18,530 bases of DNA from BS750m-G62 sp964577175 (GTDB lineage Bacteria; Planctomycetota; Phycisphaerae; FEN-1346): positions 1 through 18,530 of the forward strand of contig CAZNYC010000081.1 in NCBI GenBank assembly GCA_964577175.1, read 5' to 3'. The position numbers were made by a program, and so were the translations under genes. The notes below the pieces were generated by a model. The model saw only the letters and a program-made list of their open reading frames with translations, did not search any database and had not been told where the DNA came from. Shown here in pieces: positions 1 through 6,579 of the stretch. Positions within the stretch are counted from its first letter, which is position 1. Each line of letters starts with the position of its first letter.

Positions 1-93
1 CGGACGACCCGCCGGACGAGCGGTTGGATGACCGGTTGGACGACCGGCCGGACGACCCGCCGGACGAGCGGTTGGATGACCGGCCGGATGACC
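1..93. repeat. 12-bp minisatellite inside the zinc-ribbon gene
   Basis: About seven and a half tandem units of 12 bp can be read. They follow the form (cc/tt)gga(c/t)ga(c/g)c(g/c)g. A three-unit block is repeated with a higher-order period of 48 bp (12-35 and 60-83 are identical). Every unit is a multiple of three, so copy-number changes would keep frame. It encodes the Ser-Ser-x-x linker on the minus strand. Confidence 0.85.
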
Positions 94-262
94 TGCTGTC
101 GGCCCTCAAGGCACGGGCGGCTTCCTGGGCAGTCTCGGTTTGCTGATGAATCCGCACCACGGTCTTGCAGTGGGGGCACCGGACCTCGCGCTCCATCTGG
201 TCGGGGCGCAGACGGAACCGCTTCCGGCAGTAGCCGCATTGTGCCTCCGGCGTGTCGGCCAT
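1..262 (-). CDS. Zinc-ribbon protein with Ser/Arg repeat linker, 5' part only
   Basis: The reading frame starts at the ATG at 262-260 and stays open to the window edge, giving 87 codons. An AAGGAGG ribosome binding site lies about 10 nt upstream of the start. Residues 9-37 form a compact zinc ribbon: C9-x2-C12, a basic/acidic spacer with an RLRPDQMEREVRCPHC segment, and C34-x2-C37, followed by a short VVRIH strand. This matches the MJ0042-like finger often found at the N-terminus of planctomycetal and deltaproteobacterial proteins. From about residue 58 the protein becomes a tetrapeptide repeat of the form SSGR/SSNR/SSGG, encoded by a 12-bp minisatellite that runs to the window edge. The ribbon probably binds zinc, and the linker is probably disordered. 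Whatever effector or membrane domain follows is outside the window, so no function can be assigned. The gene lies downstream of and co-oriented with the lyase gene (141-bp gap). Confidence 0.85.
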   Translation of the reverse strand, partial: MADTPEAQCGYCRKRFRLRPDQMEREVRCPHCKTVVRIHQQTETAQEAARALRADSRSSGRSSNRSSGGSSGRSSNRSSNRSSGGSS

Positions 263-305
263 TCGGCCCGCCCTCCTTCTGCTGAACGGCTGCTTCGTTC
301 CCAGC

Positions 306-325
306 CTCTCCCTTGACGGGAGGGG
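306..325. repeat. CTCTCCC / GGGAGGG hairpin, loop TTGAC
   Basis: A 7-bp arm CTCTCCC, a 5-nt loop TTGAC and an arm GGGAGGG lie in the 141-bp gap between the lyase stop codon (404) and the zinc-ribbon start (262). It belongs to the same family as the copies near 4409, 4551, 10974 and 13760. It could act as an attenuator or terminator between the two co-oriented genes. Nothing else is recognisable in this gap apart from the zinc-ribbon ribosome binding site. Confidence 0.6.
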
Positions 326-403
326 CGCGAAACAGCCACTATTGCATACGACCGAGACGGCCGTTTGTCGGCCGCCGCCGGCGCCGCCCGCCCGTTGTGC
401 CGC

Positions 404-2077
404 TCACCCCCCGTAGAAGACGCGGTTGTCGTAGGTCCGTTTGTCCCGGCGTTTTTCCTGATGGTCTTCCAAGTCGCCGTGGAACTCGGCATGGAAGAAC
501 CGGTTGTCGTACGCCGGGGCGGGCATGGCGTCGCGCTTGCCGACGATCGCGGCCGCCAGGTGTGCCAGGGCAAGCGGCACTTCGTCACCCGTGCGAGCCC
601 ACTTGCGGTCGCCCCGCGGGAAGAGGCCCGTCGGCGCCTGCGTCCCGAGAAGATTGTCGCCGATGCGGGCGGCCAGGTCCAGAAACGCCTTGTCGCCGGT
701 GCCCTCGGCCAGTTCAAGCAGCGTGTAGATGCTCTTCCAGTCCCGTGAGCCCGTATCGCGGTCCAGTCGGCGGCCGTCGCCGTCGGGAAAACCGACGTCG
801 CCTAGACCCCGCCGCTTCGCGATCCGCCGGACCATCGTCCAATGGACCTCGTCCCCGGTCAGCCGCCATGCCAGCGCATAGCCCCACAGCAGGAACCCGT
901 CGGCCCGGCGGGGACGAAACGACTCCGGCACGTAGTACCCGCTGCGGGCCTTCTTCCACGCCAGCGGCGTCCCGTCGATCATGCACGCGACGAAGGTGCC
1001 GCTCTCGACGTCGTAGCATTCGCGCGCATAGATGGCGAGGTCCTCGGCGGCGCCGCGGATGAGGTCGCGTCCGGCGTCCGCCCGCTCGCCGCCCGCGGCG
1101 ACCAGGGCCAGCCCGTCCTGCATCTGGGCGAGCGGCAGGCGGTGGTACCGGCACGTCTGGTGGTACGAGGCGACGATCTTCGCCTCGTTGATGTCCGGGT
1201 GCACGTGGCCGAGGGCGTCCTGGGCCCGGTCGTGCTCGCGGTAACTGAGTTGCCCGCCGCAGAGACCCGTCTTCGGATGGCGCCCTTGCCGCCATCGTTT
1301 GACGAGCCGGCGGGTCCACCGCAGGGCGCCCGCGTCGTCCCCGAGCACGGCTGCCATCACGCTGCTGTGCAGCAGCGGCGGCGTGACGTTGACGAACGAG
1401 AGGTTCCCGCCCTTGGCGGGGAACGGGACCTCCAGGTCCTCCGTGAACGGATGGCCCCATCCCGCGGCGTAGTCTTTCTGCGTGTCGGCGTGGCGGTTGT
1501 AGTCGAGCCGCTTCCAGTCGAGCACGTGGCTCGCCCAGACCATGTTCATGAGTTGAGCCGCCCGCTCGGCATCGACCCGCCAGAAGAGGCGGTAGTACGG
1601 GCGGTGCCCCTTGACCTCGTGGATGCGAAAGCCGTACTGCCCGACGGGTTTCTCGCCCGCCAGGTCCCATGCGGCGTGCCCGCCCCAGTAGAGGAGGCCG
1701 TTCGGGGTCCGGAGGCGCACGAGCGCAGCACGGGCGGCGGCCTCGGCCGCCTTGCGGTATCGCGCCTCGCCCGTGATGGCCGTCAGGCCGTCCAGGAGAC
1801 GCAGCAGCGGCTGCTGGCTCGCCACGTTCGAGAGGACCCAGGACTCGCCGTCCTTCTGCCAGCGGACGGGCTCCAGCGTCTCGGCGTGGAGGCCGTCGAC
1901 GAACAGCGGCGTCCGCTCCGGGCCGTAGACGTCCCGGCCGTGTTCCAGGACGGCATCGGCGAAGATGCGGGCGGCCTTCAGGTAGGGCTCGGCCCGGTCC
2001 GCCTCGGCCGGGAGGGCCGGGACGGCGATCAAGACCGCCACCGCCCCGGTCCATGCGACACGAAGAAACGGCCTCAT
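404..2077 (-). CDS. Secreted alpha/alpha-toroid protein, pectate-lyase-like
   Basis: The protein has 557 residues. I choose the ATG at 2077 because a GGAGG lies 8 nt upstream. An in-frame GTG at 2092 would overlap that site and would only add five residues. The N-terminus (MRPFLRVAWTGAVAVL, cleavage near VPALPA) is a Sec signal peptide. The body is mostly amphipathic helices with recurring aromatic and His motifs: LYWGGHAAWD, HEVKGHRPYYRLFW, LDWKRLDYNRHAD, and LLHSSVMAAVLGDD. This is typical of (alpha/alpha)-barrel polysaccharide lyases and glycosidases. I associate the GGH...HE.K...YY.LFW.VD pattern with planctomycetal and Bacteroidetes proteins often annotated pectate lyase, but I cannot name the CAZy family. 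The C-terminal tail is His- and Arg-rich and repeats YDNR(F/V)F twice. The likely role is eliminative or hydrolytic attack on an acidic polysaccharide outside the cytoplasm. The CDS is secure; the specificity is a guess. Confidence 0.8.
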   Translation of the reverse strand: MRPFLRVAWTGAVAVLIAVPALPAEADRAEPYLKAARIFADAVLEHGRDVYGPERTPLFVDGLHAETLEPVRWQKDGESWVLSNVASQQPLLRLLDGLTAITGEARYRKAAEAAARAALVRLRTPNGLLYWGGHAAWDLAGEKPVGQYGFRIHEVKGHRPYYRLFWRVDAERAAQLMNMVWASHVLDWKRLDYNRHADTQKDYAAGWGHPFTEDLEVPFPAKGGNLSFVNVTPPLLHSSVMAAVLGDDAGALRWTRRLVKRWRQGRHPKTGLCGGQLSYREHDRAQDALGHVHPDINEAKIVASYHQTCRYHRLPLAQMQDGLALVAAGGERADAGRDLIRGAAEDLAIYARECYDVESGTFVACMIDGTPLAWKKARSGYYVPESFRPRRADGFLLWGYALAWRLTGDEVHWTMVRRIAKRRGLGDVGFPDGDGRRLDRDTGSRDWKSIYTLLELAEGTGDKAFLDLAARIGDNLLGTQAPTGLFPRGDRKWARTGDEVPLALAHLAAAIVGKRDAMPAPAYDNRFFHAEFHGDLEDHQEKRRDKRTYDNRVFYGG

Positions 2078-2117
2078 AGGATATGCCTCCACCGGAGGTG
2101 CTTCGGGTCCGCGCCCG

Positions 2118-2145
2118 ATCTTACCGCGCCCGCCGGGCGATACAA
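2118..2145 (-). promoter_or_regulatory. Candidate sigma-70-like promoter of the lyase gene
   Basis: On the minus strand a TTGTAT (-35, 2145-2140) is followed after 16 bp by TAAGAT (-10, 2123-2118). Transcription would start near 2111 and give a leader of about 34 nt to the ATG at 2077. The layout is like the uvrA and aspS promoters seen here. It was found by eye and has no experimental support. Confidence 0.45.
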
Positions 2146-2179
2146 GCGGAACTCGCGTGCTCGCCAGCCGAGTGGCGTT

Positions 2180-2207
2180 CGAGCCCGCCGCGGAAGCGGC
2201 GGGTCAC
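2180..2207 (-). repeat. Palindromic element, TTCC-loop family (copy 1)
   Basis: Read on the minus strand it is GTGA, an 8-bp arm CCCGCCGC, loop TTCC, arm GCGGCGGG, then CTCG. It differs at one loop base from the copies at 7897-7924 and inside uvrA at 8824-8851. A further trace, with GCTCGAAC twice and a GGCGGCAG between, lies at 2267-2290. It resembles the sequence that follows the uvrA copy. Confidence 0.8.
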
Positions 2208-2296
2208 CCTCATCCGACGTGGCCCACGCCACCGCCGGTGAAGAGGTCCGGCTGCTCCCGCCGCCGGCTCGAACGGCGGCAGGCTCGAACAGGAGG

Positions 2297-2319
2297 CACG
2301 GATTGACAAGCAATCCGTG
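2297..2319. repeat. GCAAG-loop hairpin (ACAAG variant)
   Basis: A perfect 9-bp stem CACGGATTG / CAATCCGTG encloses the loop ACAAG, followed by GCACCCGG. Both the stem length and the GCACCCG flank are shared with the copies at 6542 and 13710, although the stem sequence differs. It lies in the 456-bp gap between the divergent lyase and aspS genes. That gap also holds the element at 2180 and the two promoters, and I see nothing else in it. Confidence 0.8.
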
Positions 2320-2358
2320 GCACCCGGCGGCGTGGCACCTGCGGGGCTCGGTTTTTCC

Positions 2359-2387
2359 TTGACCCTCCGCACCGCCTGGCCGATAGT
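2359..2387 (+). promoter_or_regulatory. Candidate promoter of aspS
   Basis: TTGACC (5 of 6 to the -35 consensus) is followed after 17 bp by GATAGT (4 of 6). The start would be near 2394, leaving a leader of about 140 nt before the aspS ATG. A closer AT-rich stretch (TATTAG near 2506) could be an alternative -10. It was found by eye. Confidence 0.4.
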
Positions 2388-2533
2388 ACCCGCCGATGAG
2401 GCGGCGCGACACCCATCCGGTTCCGGGCAACGACTCCTAGCGCCCGGGGCCTGCGCGCCGACCGCAGCCGACGGCCTCGGGACACCGCTCCCGGGGCCGA
2501 TTCTATTAGGATAGCCATCCCAGGGAGACCGTG

Positions 2534-4321
2534 ATGCAGACGACGTACCGAACGCACACGTGCGGCGAGTTGACCGCCGACGACGCCGGCGCCTCGGTGC
2601 GCCTCGCCGGCTGGACCGATTCCGCCCGCGACCACGGCGGCGTCATCTTCATCGATCTCCGCGACCGGTACGGCCGGACCCAGTGCGTCTTCAACCCGGA
2701 GAACAACCCCGAGGCCCATGCCCTGGCCGAGCGGCTCGGCAGCCAGGACGTCCTCGCCGTCGCCGGCACCGTGCGGCCGCGGCCGGAGGATGCCGTCAAC
2801 CCCAAGATCGCCACGGGGGCGATCGAGGTCCACGTCGCGTCGGCCGAGGTCCTCTCGGCCAGCGAGACCCCGCCCTTCGAAATCGCCGACGACGTCGACG
2901 TGGGCGAGGACGTCCGCCTCCGGCACCGGTACGTGGACCTCCGGCGGCCGGCCATGCAGCGGAACATGCTGGCCCGCGCGCAGATCGTCCGGACGATGCG
3001 CCGCACCCTGGAGGACGAGGGCTTCATCGACGTCGAGACGCCGCTCCTGACGAAGTCCACCCCGGAGGGCGCCCGCGACTTCCTCGTCCCCAGCCGGGTG
3101 AACCCCGGCCGGTTCTACGCCCTGCCCCAGTCGCCGCAACTCTTCAAGCAGATCCTGATGATCGCCGGCTACGACCGGTATTATCAGATCGCTAAATGTC
3201 TGCGCGACGAGGACCTGCGGGCCGACCGCCAGCCCGAGTTCACCCAGCTGGACGTCGAGATGGCGTTCGTCGCCGAGGACGACGTGATGGCCGCCACCGA
3301 ACGCGTCGTCGCCGCCGTCATCCGCGAGGTCCTGGACCGGGAGGTGGAGGTGCCGTTCCCCCGCCTCTCCTACGCCGACGCGATGCGCGACTACGGCTCC
3401 GACAAGCCCGACCGGCGGTTCGAGATGCACCTGAAGGATGTGAGCGACCTGGCCCGCGCGTGCGAGTTCCGCGTCTTCCGCGGGGCCGTGGAGGCGGGCG
3501 GCGAGGTGCGCGGCCTGGCGGTGCCGGGGGCCGGCGAACAGTTCAGCCGCAAGGAGATTGACGACCTCGCCCCGTTCGCGGCGGACTTCGGCGCCAAGGG
3601 CGTGGCATGGCTGAAGTGCGGGGCCGACGGCCTCGCCGGCCCCATCGCCAAGTTCTTTTCCGACGAGCAGTTAGGGCAGTTGCGCGAGACGATGGGCGCC
3701 GGCGCCGGCGACCTGCTCCTCTTCGTCGCGGACGCCCCGCACGTCGTCGCCGCCAGCCTCGGGGCCCTGCGGCTGCACCTGGGCCGGCGGCTGGGCCTGG
3801 TGCCCGAGGACGACCTGGACCTCTGCTGGATCACCGAGTTCCCCCTCCTGGAATGGGACACGGAAACGAATCGCCATTACGCCATGCATCACCCGTTCAC
3901 GAGTCCCCTGCCGGCGGACCTGGACCGGCTGGAGTCGGACCCCGGCTCCGTGCGGGCCCGGGCGTACGACCTCGTCCTCAACGGCGTGGAACTGGGCGGC
4001 GGCAGCATCCGTATCCATCGGCCCGAGGTGCAGGAGCGGTGCTTCCGGGTGCTGGGCATCGACGAGGCGGAGGCGCGGGAGAAGTTCGGGTTCCTGCTCG
4101 ACGCCCTCCGTTACGGCGCCCCGCCGCACGGCGGCATCGCGCTCGGGCTCGACCGGTTCGTCCGCCTCATGATCGGGGCGGACAGTATCCGCGAGACGAT
4201 CGCCTTCCCGAAGACCCAGCGGGCCCAGTGCCTGATGTCCGGCGCCCCGGGGCCGGTGGACGAGCGGCAACTGGCGGACCTGCACATCCGCCTCCGGCCG
4301 GAAGCGATGCAGGAGGAATAG
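2534..4321 (+). CDS. aspS: Aspartyl-tRNA synthetase, bacterial type
   Basis: The 595-residue protein has the full bacterial AspRS layout. An OB-fold anticodon-binding domain covers residues 1-110, with the IFIDLRDR motif. The class II catalytic core follows, with motif 1 around RAQIVRTMRRTLEDEGF, the flipping-loop and substrate segment SPQLFKQ, and motif 2 LRDEDLRADRQPEFTQLD. The bacterial GAD insertion domain comes next (FRVFRGAV..GGEVRGLAVPG). The core then resumes with HHPFTSP, and motif 3 is GIALGLDRF near the C-terminus. It charges tRNA with Asp in the cytoplasm. The ATG at 2534 is preferred to the GTG at 2531 because AGGGAG lies about 6 nt before it. H34 sits where E. coli has L30. His at this site is a feature of non-discriminating AspRS enzymes, which also charge tRNA-Asn. 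The gene stands alone, divergent from the lyase gene. Confidence 0.97.
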   Translation: MQTTYRTHTCGELTADDAGASVRLAGWTDSARDHGGVIFIDLRDRYGRTQCVFNPENNPEAHALAERLGSQDVLAVAGTVRPRPEDAVNPKIATGAIEVHVASAEVLSASETPPFEIADDVDVGEDVRLRHRYVDLRRPAMQRNMLARAQIVRTMRRTLEDEGFIDVETPLLTKSTPEGARDFLVPSRVNPGRFYALPQSPQLFKQILMIAGYDRYYQIAKCLRDEDLRADRQPEFTQLDVEMAFVAEDDVMAATERVVAAVIREVLDREVEVPFPRLSYADAMRDYGSDKPDRRFEMHLKDVSDLARACEFRVFRGAVEAGGEVRGLAVPGAGEQFSRKEIDDLAPFAADFGAKGVAWLKCGADGLAGPIAKFFSDEQLGQLRETMGAGAGDLLLFVADAPHVVAASLGALRLHLGRRLGLVPEDDLDLCWITEFPLLEWDTETNRHYAMHHPFTSPLPADLDRLESDPGSVRARAYDLVLNGVELGGGSIRIHRPEVQERCFRVLGIDEAEAREKFGFLLDALRYGAPPHGGIALGLDRFVRLMIGADSIRETIAFPKTQRAQCLMSGAPGPVDERQLADLHIRLRPEAMQEE

Positions 4322-4325
4322 CACG

Positions 4326-4364
4326 ATTTCGGATTGCGGATTGCGGATTCCAGATTTCGGATTG
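4326..4364 (+). repeat. CGGATTG-type degenerate tandem repeat
   Basis: Five nucleotides after the aspS stop there is a run of GGATT words (atttcggattgcggattg and variants) with a period of about 7-8 bp. An inverted copy lies at 7927-7963. It is clearly unlike the surrounding coding sequence. I recognise the type as a dispersed repeat seen in several environmental bacterial genomes. Confidence 0.75.
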
Positions 4365-4380
4365 ACACGCACTCGAAGGC

Positions 4381-4428
4381 GAGAGGTTCCAGGAGTCTTT
4401 TTCCGTGATCTCCCTTGATGGGAGAGGG
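4381..4428 (+). repeat. Composite repeat: GGTTCCAGGAG palindrome plus TCTCCC hairpin
   Basis: GAGAGGTTCCAGGAGTCTTT is a near-palindrome ending in a T run. It is followed by a TCTCCC / GGGAGA hairpin with loop TTGAT (4409-4425), then G/A-rich sequence ending GGGTGAGGG. The same composite order recurs after uvrA (10951-10996), and the first part recurs inverted at 6748-6770. It could terminate aspS transcription, since the stem with a T tail is at 4381-4402. Confidence 0.7.
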
Positions 4429-4474
4429 GCGGGGTGAGGGTGAGGATATCGCGCGGTGGCCAGTCTTGGGCACC

Positions 4475-4502
4475 GCGCGGCGGGCAAGACTGCCCGCCGC
4501 GC
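4475..4502. repeat. Perfect 12-bp stem hairpin
   Basis: GCGCGGCGGGCA and its exact complement TGCCCGCCGCGC enclose AGAC. The context (GGGCACC before, GCAAGAC at the turn) suggests a longer-stemmed relative of the GCAAG-loop family. Confidence 0.75.
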
Positions 4503-4507
4503 CAACC

Positions 4508-4533
4508 GCATGGCCACGCAAGCGTGGCCATGC
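4508..4533. repeat. GCAAG-loop hairpin, 10-bp stem
   Basis: GCATGGCCAC / GTGGCCATGC is a perfect 10-bp stem with loop GCAAGC, followed by CACCCC. The loop and flank are as in the copies at 6542 and 13710, and the stem is different. Confidence 0.75.
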
Positions 4534-4536
4534 CAC

Positions 4537-4571
4537 CCCCTCACCCTACCCCCTCCCGCCGGGGGAGAGGG
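4537..4571. repeat. CCCTCACCC + CTCCC hairpin element, inverted relative to 4409
   Basis: CCCTCACCCTACCCCCTCCC, then GCC, then GGGGGAGAGGG. Together with the copy at 4409-4445 it forms inverted ends around the two hairpins at 4475 and 4508. The whole 4381-4571 block is therefore a nested repeat cluster lying just upstream of the carboxypeptidase gene. Confidence 0.65.
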
Positions 4572-4603
4572 AAAAGCGACTCTCCCCTGGAGGCCGGTCC
4601 GCT

Positions 4604-5449
4604 ATGAGGCGACATAGCCCGCTCGCCCTGCTCGCCGTTCTCCTGGCCGCGGCGGCGCTCCAGGCAACGCCGACGACGACGGCCGCGCCCGCGCCGTCGT
4701 CCGCGGCCGCGCCATCCACCGAACCCGCCGGCGTTCTGGCCGAGGGCACGCGCTGGGCCACGCCGTATTTTCTTCTCGACTCCGGCAAGGACGGGCCGAC
4801 CGTGATGGTCGTCGGGGGCGTCCACGGCAACGAGCCCGCCGGGGCGGCCGCCGCCGATGCCATTCGCCGCCAAGCCATCGCGCGGGGCAAACTGGTGGTC
4901 CTCCCGCGGGCGAACCTGCCCGGCCTGAAGGCCCGCCGGCGCCGCCTGCCGGGCGTCGACCGCGACGCGAGCGATCTGAACCGCAACTTCCCCAAGGCCG
5001 ACGGGGCGGCTCCTCGCGGCCAACCGGCCGAGGCCATCTGGCACCTCGTCCGCACGATCCGCCCCGACTGGCTCGTCGACCTGCACGAGAGCGCGGGCTT
5101 CCGGAAGGCGAACCCGAAGCGCGTCGGCAACACCGTCATCCACGCCGTCGCCGACGAGACCCGGCGCCGGGCCCTGGCGATGATTGCGGCCGTCAACGCC
5201 GGCATCGACGACGAGACGAAACAGTTCATCCTGCTGAGAAACCCCGCCAAAGGGAGCCTCGCGCGCTCCGCGGCCGACAGGCTGGGCCTGCGCGCGATGA
5301 TCGTCGAGACGACCCGCCGCGACCAACCGCCGGCGCTGCGCATGCGGCAGCACCGGCTCATGGTGGAGCGGCTGCTCGCGGACCTCGGCATGATCGAGGA
5401 CCGTGAAGATTCTGCCCGCCCGGACGTCGAAGTGAAGGCCGTCCCGTGA
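4604..5449 (+). CDS. Exported zinc carboxypeptidase / AstE-aspartoacylase family
   Basis: The protein has 281 residues. The open frame extends back to 4415, but that part is made of the repeat cluster. The ATG at 4604, with GGAGG 10 nt upstream, starts a clear signal peptide (MRRHSPLALLAVLLAAAALQ), followed by an Ala/Pro/Thr-rich linker to about residue 45. The catalytic domain shows the M14 zinc site: H74 and E77 in GGVHGNEP, H161 in VDLHES, the substrate-binding DLNRNFP (124-130), and the general-base Glu E235 in MIVET. The family cleaves C-terminal residues from peptides or N-acyl amino acids (succinylglutamate desuccinylase, aspartoacylase). The domain here is short and lacks an obvious C-terminal beta domain. 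Periplasmic action on peptides or peptidoglycan fragments is an inference. No operon partner is evident; the gaps on both sides are over 200 bp. Confidence 0.9.
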   Translation: MRRHSPLALLAVLLAAAALQATPTTTAAPAPSSAAAPSTEPAGVLAEGTRWATPYFLLDSGKDGPTVMVVGGVHGNEPAGAAAADAIRRQAIARGKLVVLPRANLPGLKARRRRLPGVDRDASDLNRNFPKADGAAPRGQPAEAIWHLVRTIRPDWLVDLHESAGFRKANPKRVGNTVIHAVADETRRRALAMIAAVNAGIDDETKQFILLRNPAKGSLARSAADRLGLRAMIVETTRRDQPPALRMRQHRLMVERLLADLGMIEDREDSARPDVEVKAVP

Positions 5450-5528
5450 CCCGACAGACCCTTGCACGCCGGCCCCGCCGCGGGTAACGTAACGGGGTAC
5501 CCGCCGGCGCGGGCGTTGCGAGCGAAGA

Positions 5529-5556
5529 GCGCGGCGGGTGCGGAGACTCGCCGCGC
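5529..5556. repeat. GCGGAG-loop hairpin
   Basis: The arm GCGCGGCGGGT, loop GCGGAG and arm ACTCGCCGCGC make an 11-bp stem with one G-T pair. It is the same family as the two hairpins inside the element at 6372-6493 and the degraded copy at 15622. It lies in the 205-bp gap before the DUF1080-like gene. Confidence 0.8.
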
Positions 5557-5588
5557 TTCTCCGGAATCGGGCCCCGCAAGCCCCCTGG

Positions 5589-5642
5589 CAGCCTCGGCGC
5601 CGAGGCTGAGGCACTCATCCCGGTAATGAGAGTTGAATCAAC
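5589..5642. promoter_or_regulatory. Two perfect palindromes upstream of the DUF1080-like gene
   Basis: A 20-bp perfect palindrome (half-site CAGCCTCGGC, 5589-5608) and an 11-bp one, GTTGAATCAAC (5632-5642), lie within 70 bp of the start codon. A CTCAT/ATGAG inverted pair lies between them. They could be operators or mRNA leader structures. No recognisable -35/-10 pair is seen nearby. Confidence 0.35.
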
Positions 5643-5654
5643 GAAAGGCATGCC

Positions 5655-6371
5655 ATGACACGCACCGTTCTTTCCGCCGTCGCCGTCGTCCTCGCCGCCG
5701 TGGCCGCAACGGCCGCCGAGAAACCCGAGGGCATCCCGGACGATTACGAATGCGTTTACAAGCAGGACTTCAAGGACGCGAAGGCGATCGAGGACTTCGT
5801 CTTCACGGACCCGCGGGCCTGGAAACCGGGCGAGGCGGCCGGCAAGAAGGGCCTCGCCTACAACAACTCCGCCAAGTACAGCCCCAAGGTCCGCTCGCCC
5901 CGCATCATCGCCCTCATCAAGGGCATCCAGGTCAAGGATTTCGTCCTGGAGGCCGACATCTGCCAGACGGGCAAGGAGTACGGCCACCGCGACGCCTGCC
6001 TGTTCTACGGTTTCACGAACCCGTCGAACTTCTATTACACGCACATCGCCACGAAGGCCGACCCGCACGCGCACAACATCTTTCTCGTCAAGGACAAGCC
6101 GCGCACCGCCATCGCCACCAAGACCACCAAGGGCATCGACTGGGGCGCCAGCGAGTACCATCACGTGCGGCTGGTGCGCCGCGGTTCGGACGGCACCATC
6201 CTGGTATACTACGATGATATGTCCAAGCCGCTGATGGAGGCGAAGGACACGAACTTCGGCTGGGGATGGGTGGGCTTCGGCACGTTCGACGATCAGGGCA
6301 TCGTGACGAACGTCCGCCTGTGGGCGAAGGACGTGAAGAAGAAGGCGTGCCCGTTCTTCAAAGGCAAGTAG
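5655..6371 (+). CDS. Secreted DUF1080-like (concanavalin-fold) protein
   Basis: The protein has 238 residues with a Sec signal (MTRTVLSAVAVVLAAVAATA, cleavage near AAEKP). An AAAGG lies 6-7 nt before the ATG. The mature part is a beta-rich jelly roll: YKQDFKDAKAIEDFVFTDPRAWK at the start, then DFVLEADICQTG, DACLFYGF..NFYYTHIA, EYHHVRLVRRG, TILVYYDD, and GWGWVGFGTFDDQGIVTNVRLW. This order (film-like strand, EADI, YYTH, HHVRLVR, GFGTFDD) is that of the DUF1080 / 3-keto-disaccharide-hydrolase-like domains that are expanded in planctomycetes. It probably binds or processes a glycan outside the cytoplasm; no catalytic residue can be proven. The TAG stop at 6369-6371 directly abuts, and forms part of, the target duplication of a MITE-like insertion. 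Confidence 0.85.
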   Translation: MTRTVLSAVAVVLAAVAATAAEKPEGIPDDYECVYKQDFKDAKAIEDFVFTDPRAWKPGEAAGKKGLAYNNSAKYSPKVRSPRIIALIKGIQVKDFVLEADICQTGKEYGHRDACLFYGFTNPSNFYYTHIATKADPHAHNIFLVKDKPRTAIATKTTKGIDWGASEYHHVRLVRRGSDGTILVYYDDMSKPLMEAKDTNFGWGWVGFGTFDDQGIVTNVRLWAKDVKKKACPFFKGK

Positions 6372-6493
6372 CACTACAACGCTACGTCGGCCATTTGCGC
6401 GGTGGGTCTCCGCACCCACCGCGCTCGAAACGCCCTTTCCAGGGCTGCGCGGCGGGTGCGGAGACCCGCCGCGCACGAGTTAGCGTTGTAGTG
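6372..6493. mobile_element. 122-bp MITE-like element with 13-bp TIRs and GTAG duplication
   Basis: CACTACAACGCTA at 6372-6384 and its exact complement TAGCGTTGTAGTG at 6481-6493 are the ends. GTAG lies immediately outside on both sides (6368-6371 and 6494-6497), as expected for a 4-bp target-site duplication. Inside are two perfect 11-bp stem hairpins of the same family in opposite orientation: GCGCGGTGGGT, loop CTCCGC (6397-6424), and GCGCGGCGGGT, loop GCGGAG (6447-6474). A small CCCT/AGGG hairpin lies between them. It has no ORF, so it would have to be moved in trans. The left GTAG contains the stop codon of the preceding gene. Confidence 0.8.
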
Positions 6494-6534
6494 GTAGGCC
6501 GCGGCACGCCGCGGCCATGAGCAACGCGAATGGC

Positions 6535-6571
6535 CGGGAAGCACCGGCGGGCAAGCCGCCGGTGGCACCCG
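6535..6571 (+). repeat. GCAAG-loop hairpin, best-defined copy
   Basis: The left flank is CGGGAAG, the stem CACCGGCGG, the loop GCAAG, the second arm CCGCCGGTG and the right flank GCACCCG. This copy defines the family consensus. The 454-bp gap between the DUF1080-like and ROK genes is almost entirely repeats: the MITE, this hairpin, the element at 6580 and the palindrome at 6748. Confidence 0.85.
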
Positions 6572-6579
6572 GCACGAGT

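Noticed and set aside
1..93. Possible CRISPR array from the tandem repeats at the left edge
   Set aside because: The units are 12 bp, directly abutting, without spacers, and in frame with a coding sequence.
28..285. 85-codon plus-strand frame over the minisatellite
   Set aside because: It is antisense to the zinc-ribbon gene, which has a ribosome binding site and paired CxxC motifs.
842..2362. 506-codon plus-strand open frame opposite the lyase gene
   Set aside because: The minus strand has the signal peptide, ribosome binding site, promoter and coherent protein. This frame also runs into repeat sequence at its end.
2394..2533. Possible T-box or other riboswitch in the aspS leader
   Set aside because: No T-box consensus or specifier-loop pattern is visible, and the leader shows no convincing terminator/antiterminator pair.
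4415..4603. Extended N-terminus of the carboxypeptidase
   Set aside because: These codons are the repeat cluster. A proper signal peptide with GGAGG begins at 4604.
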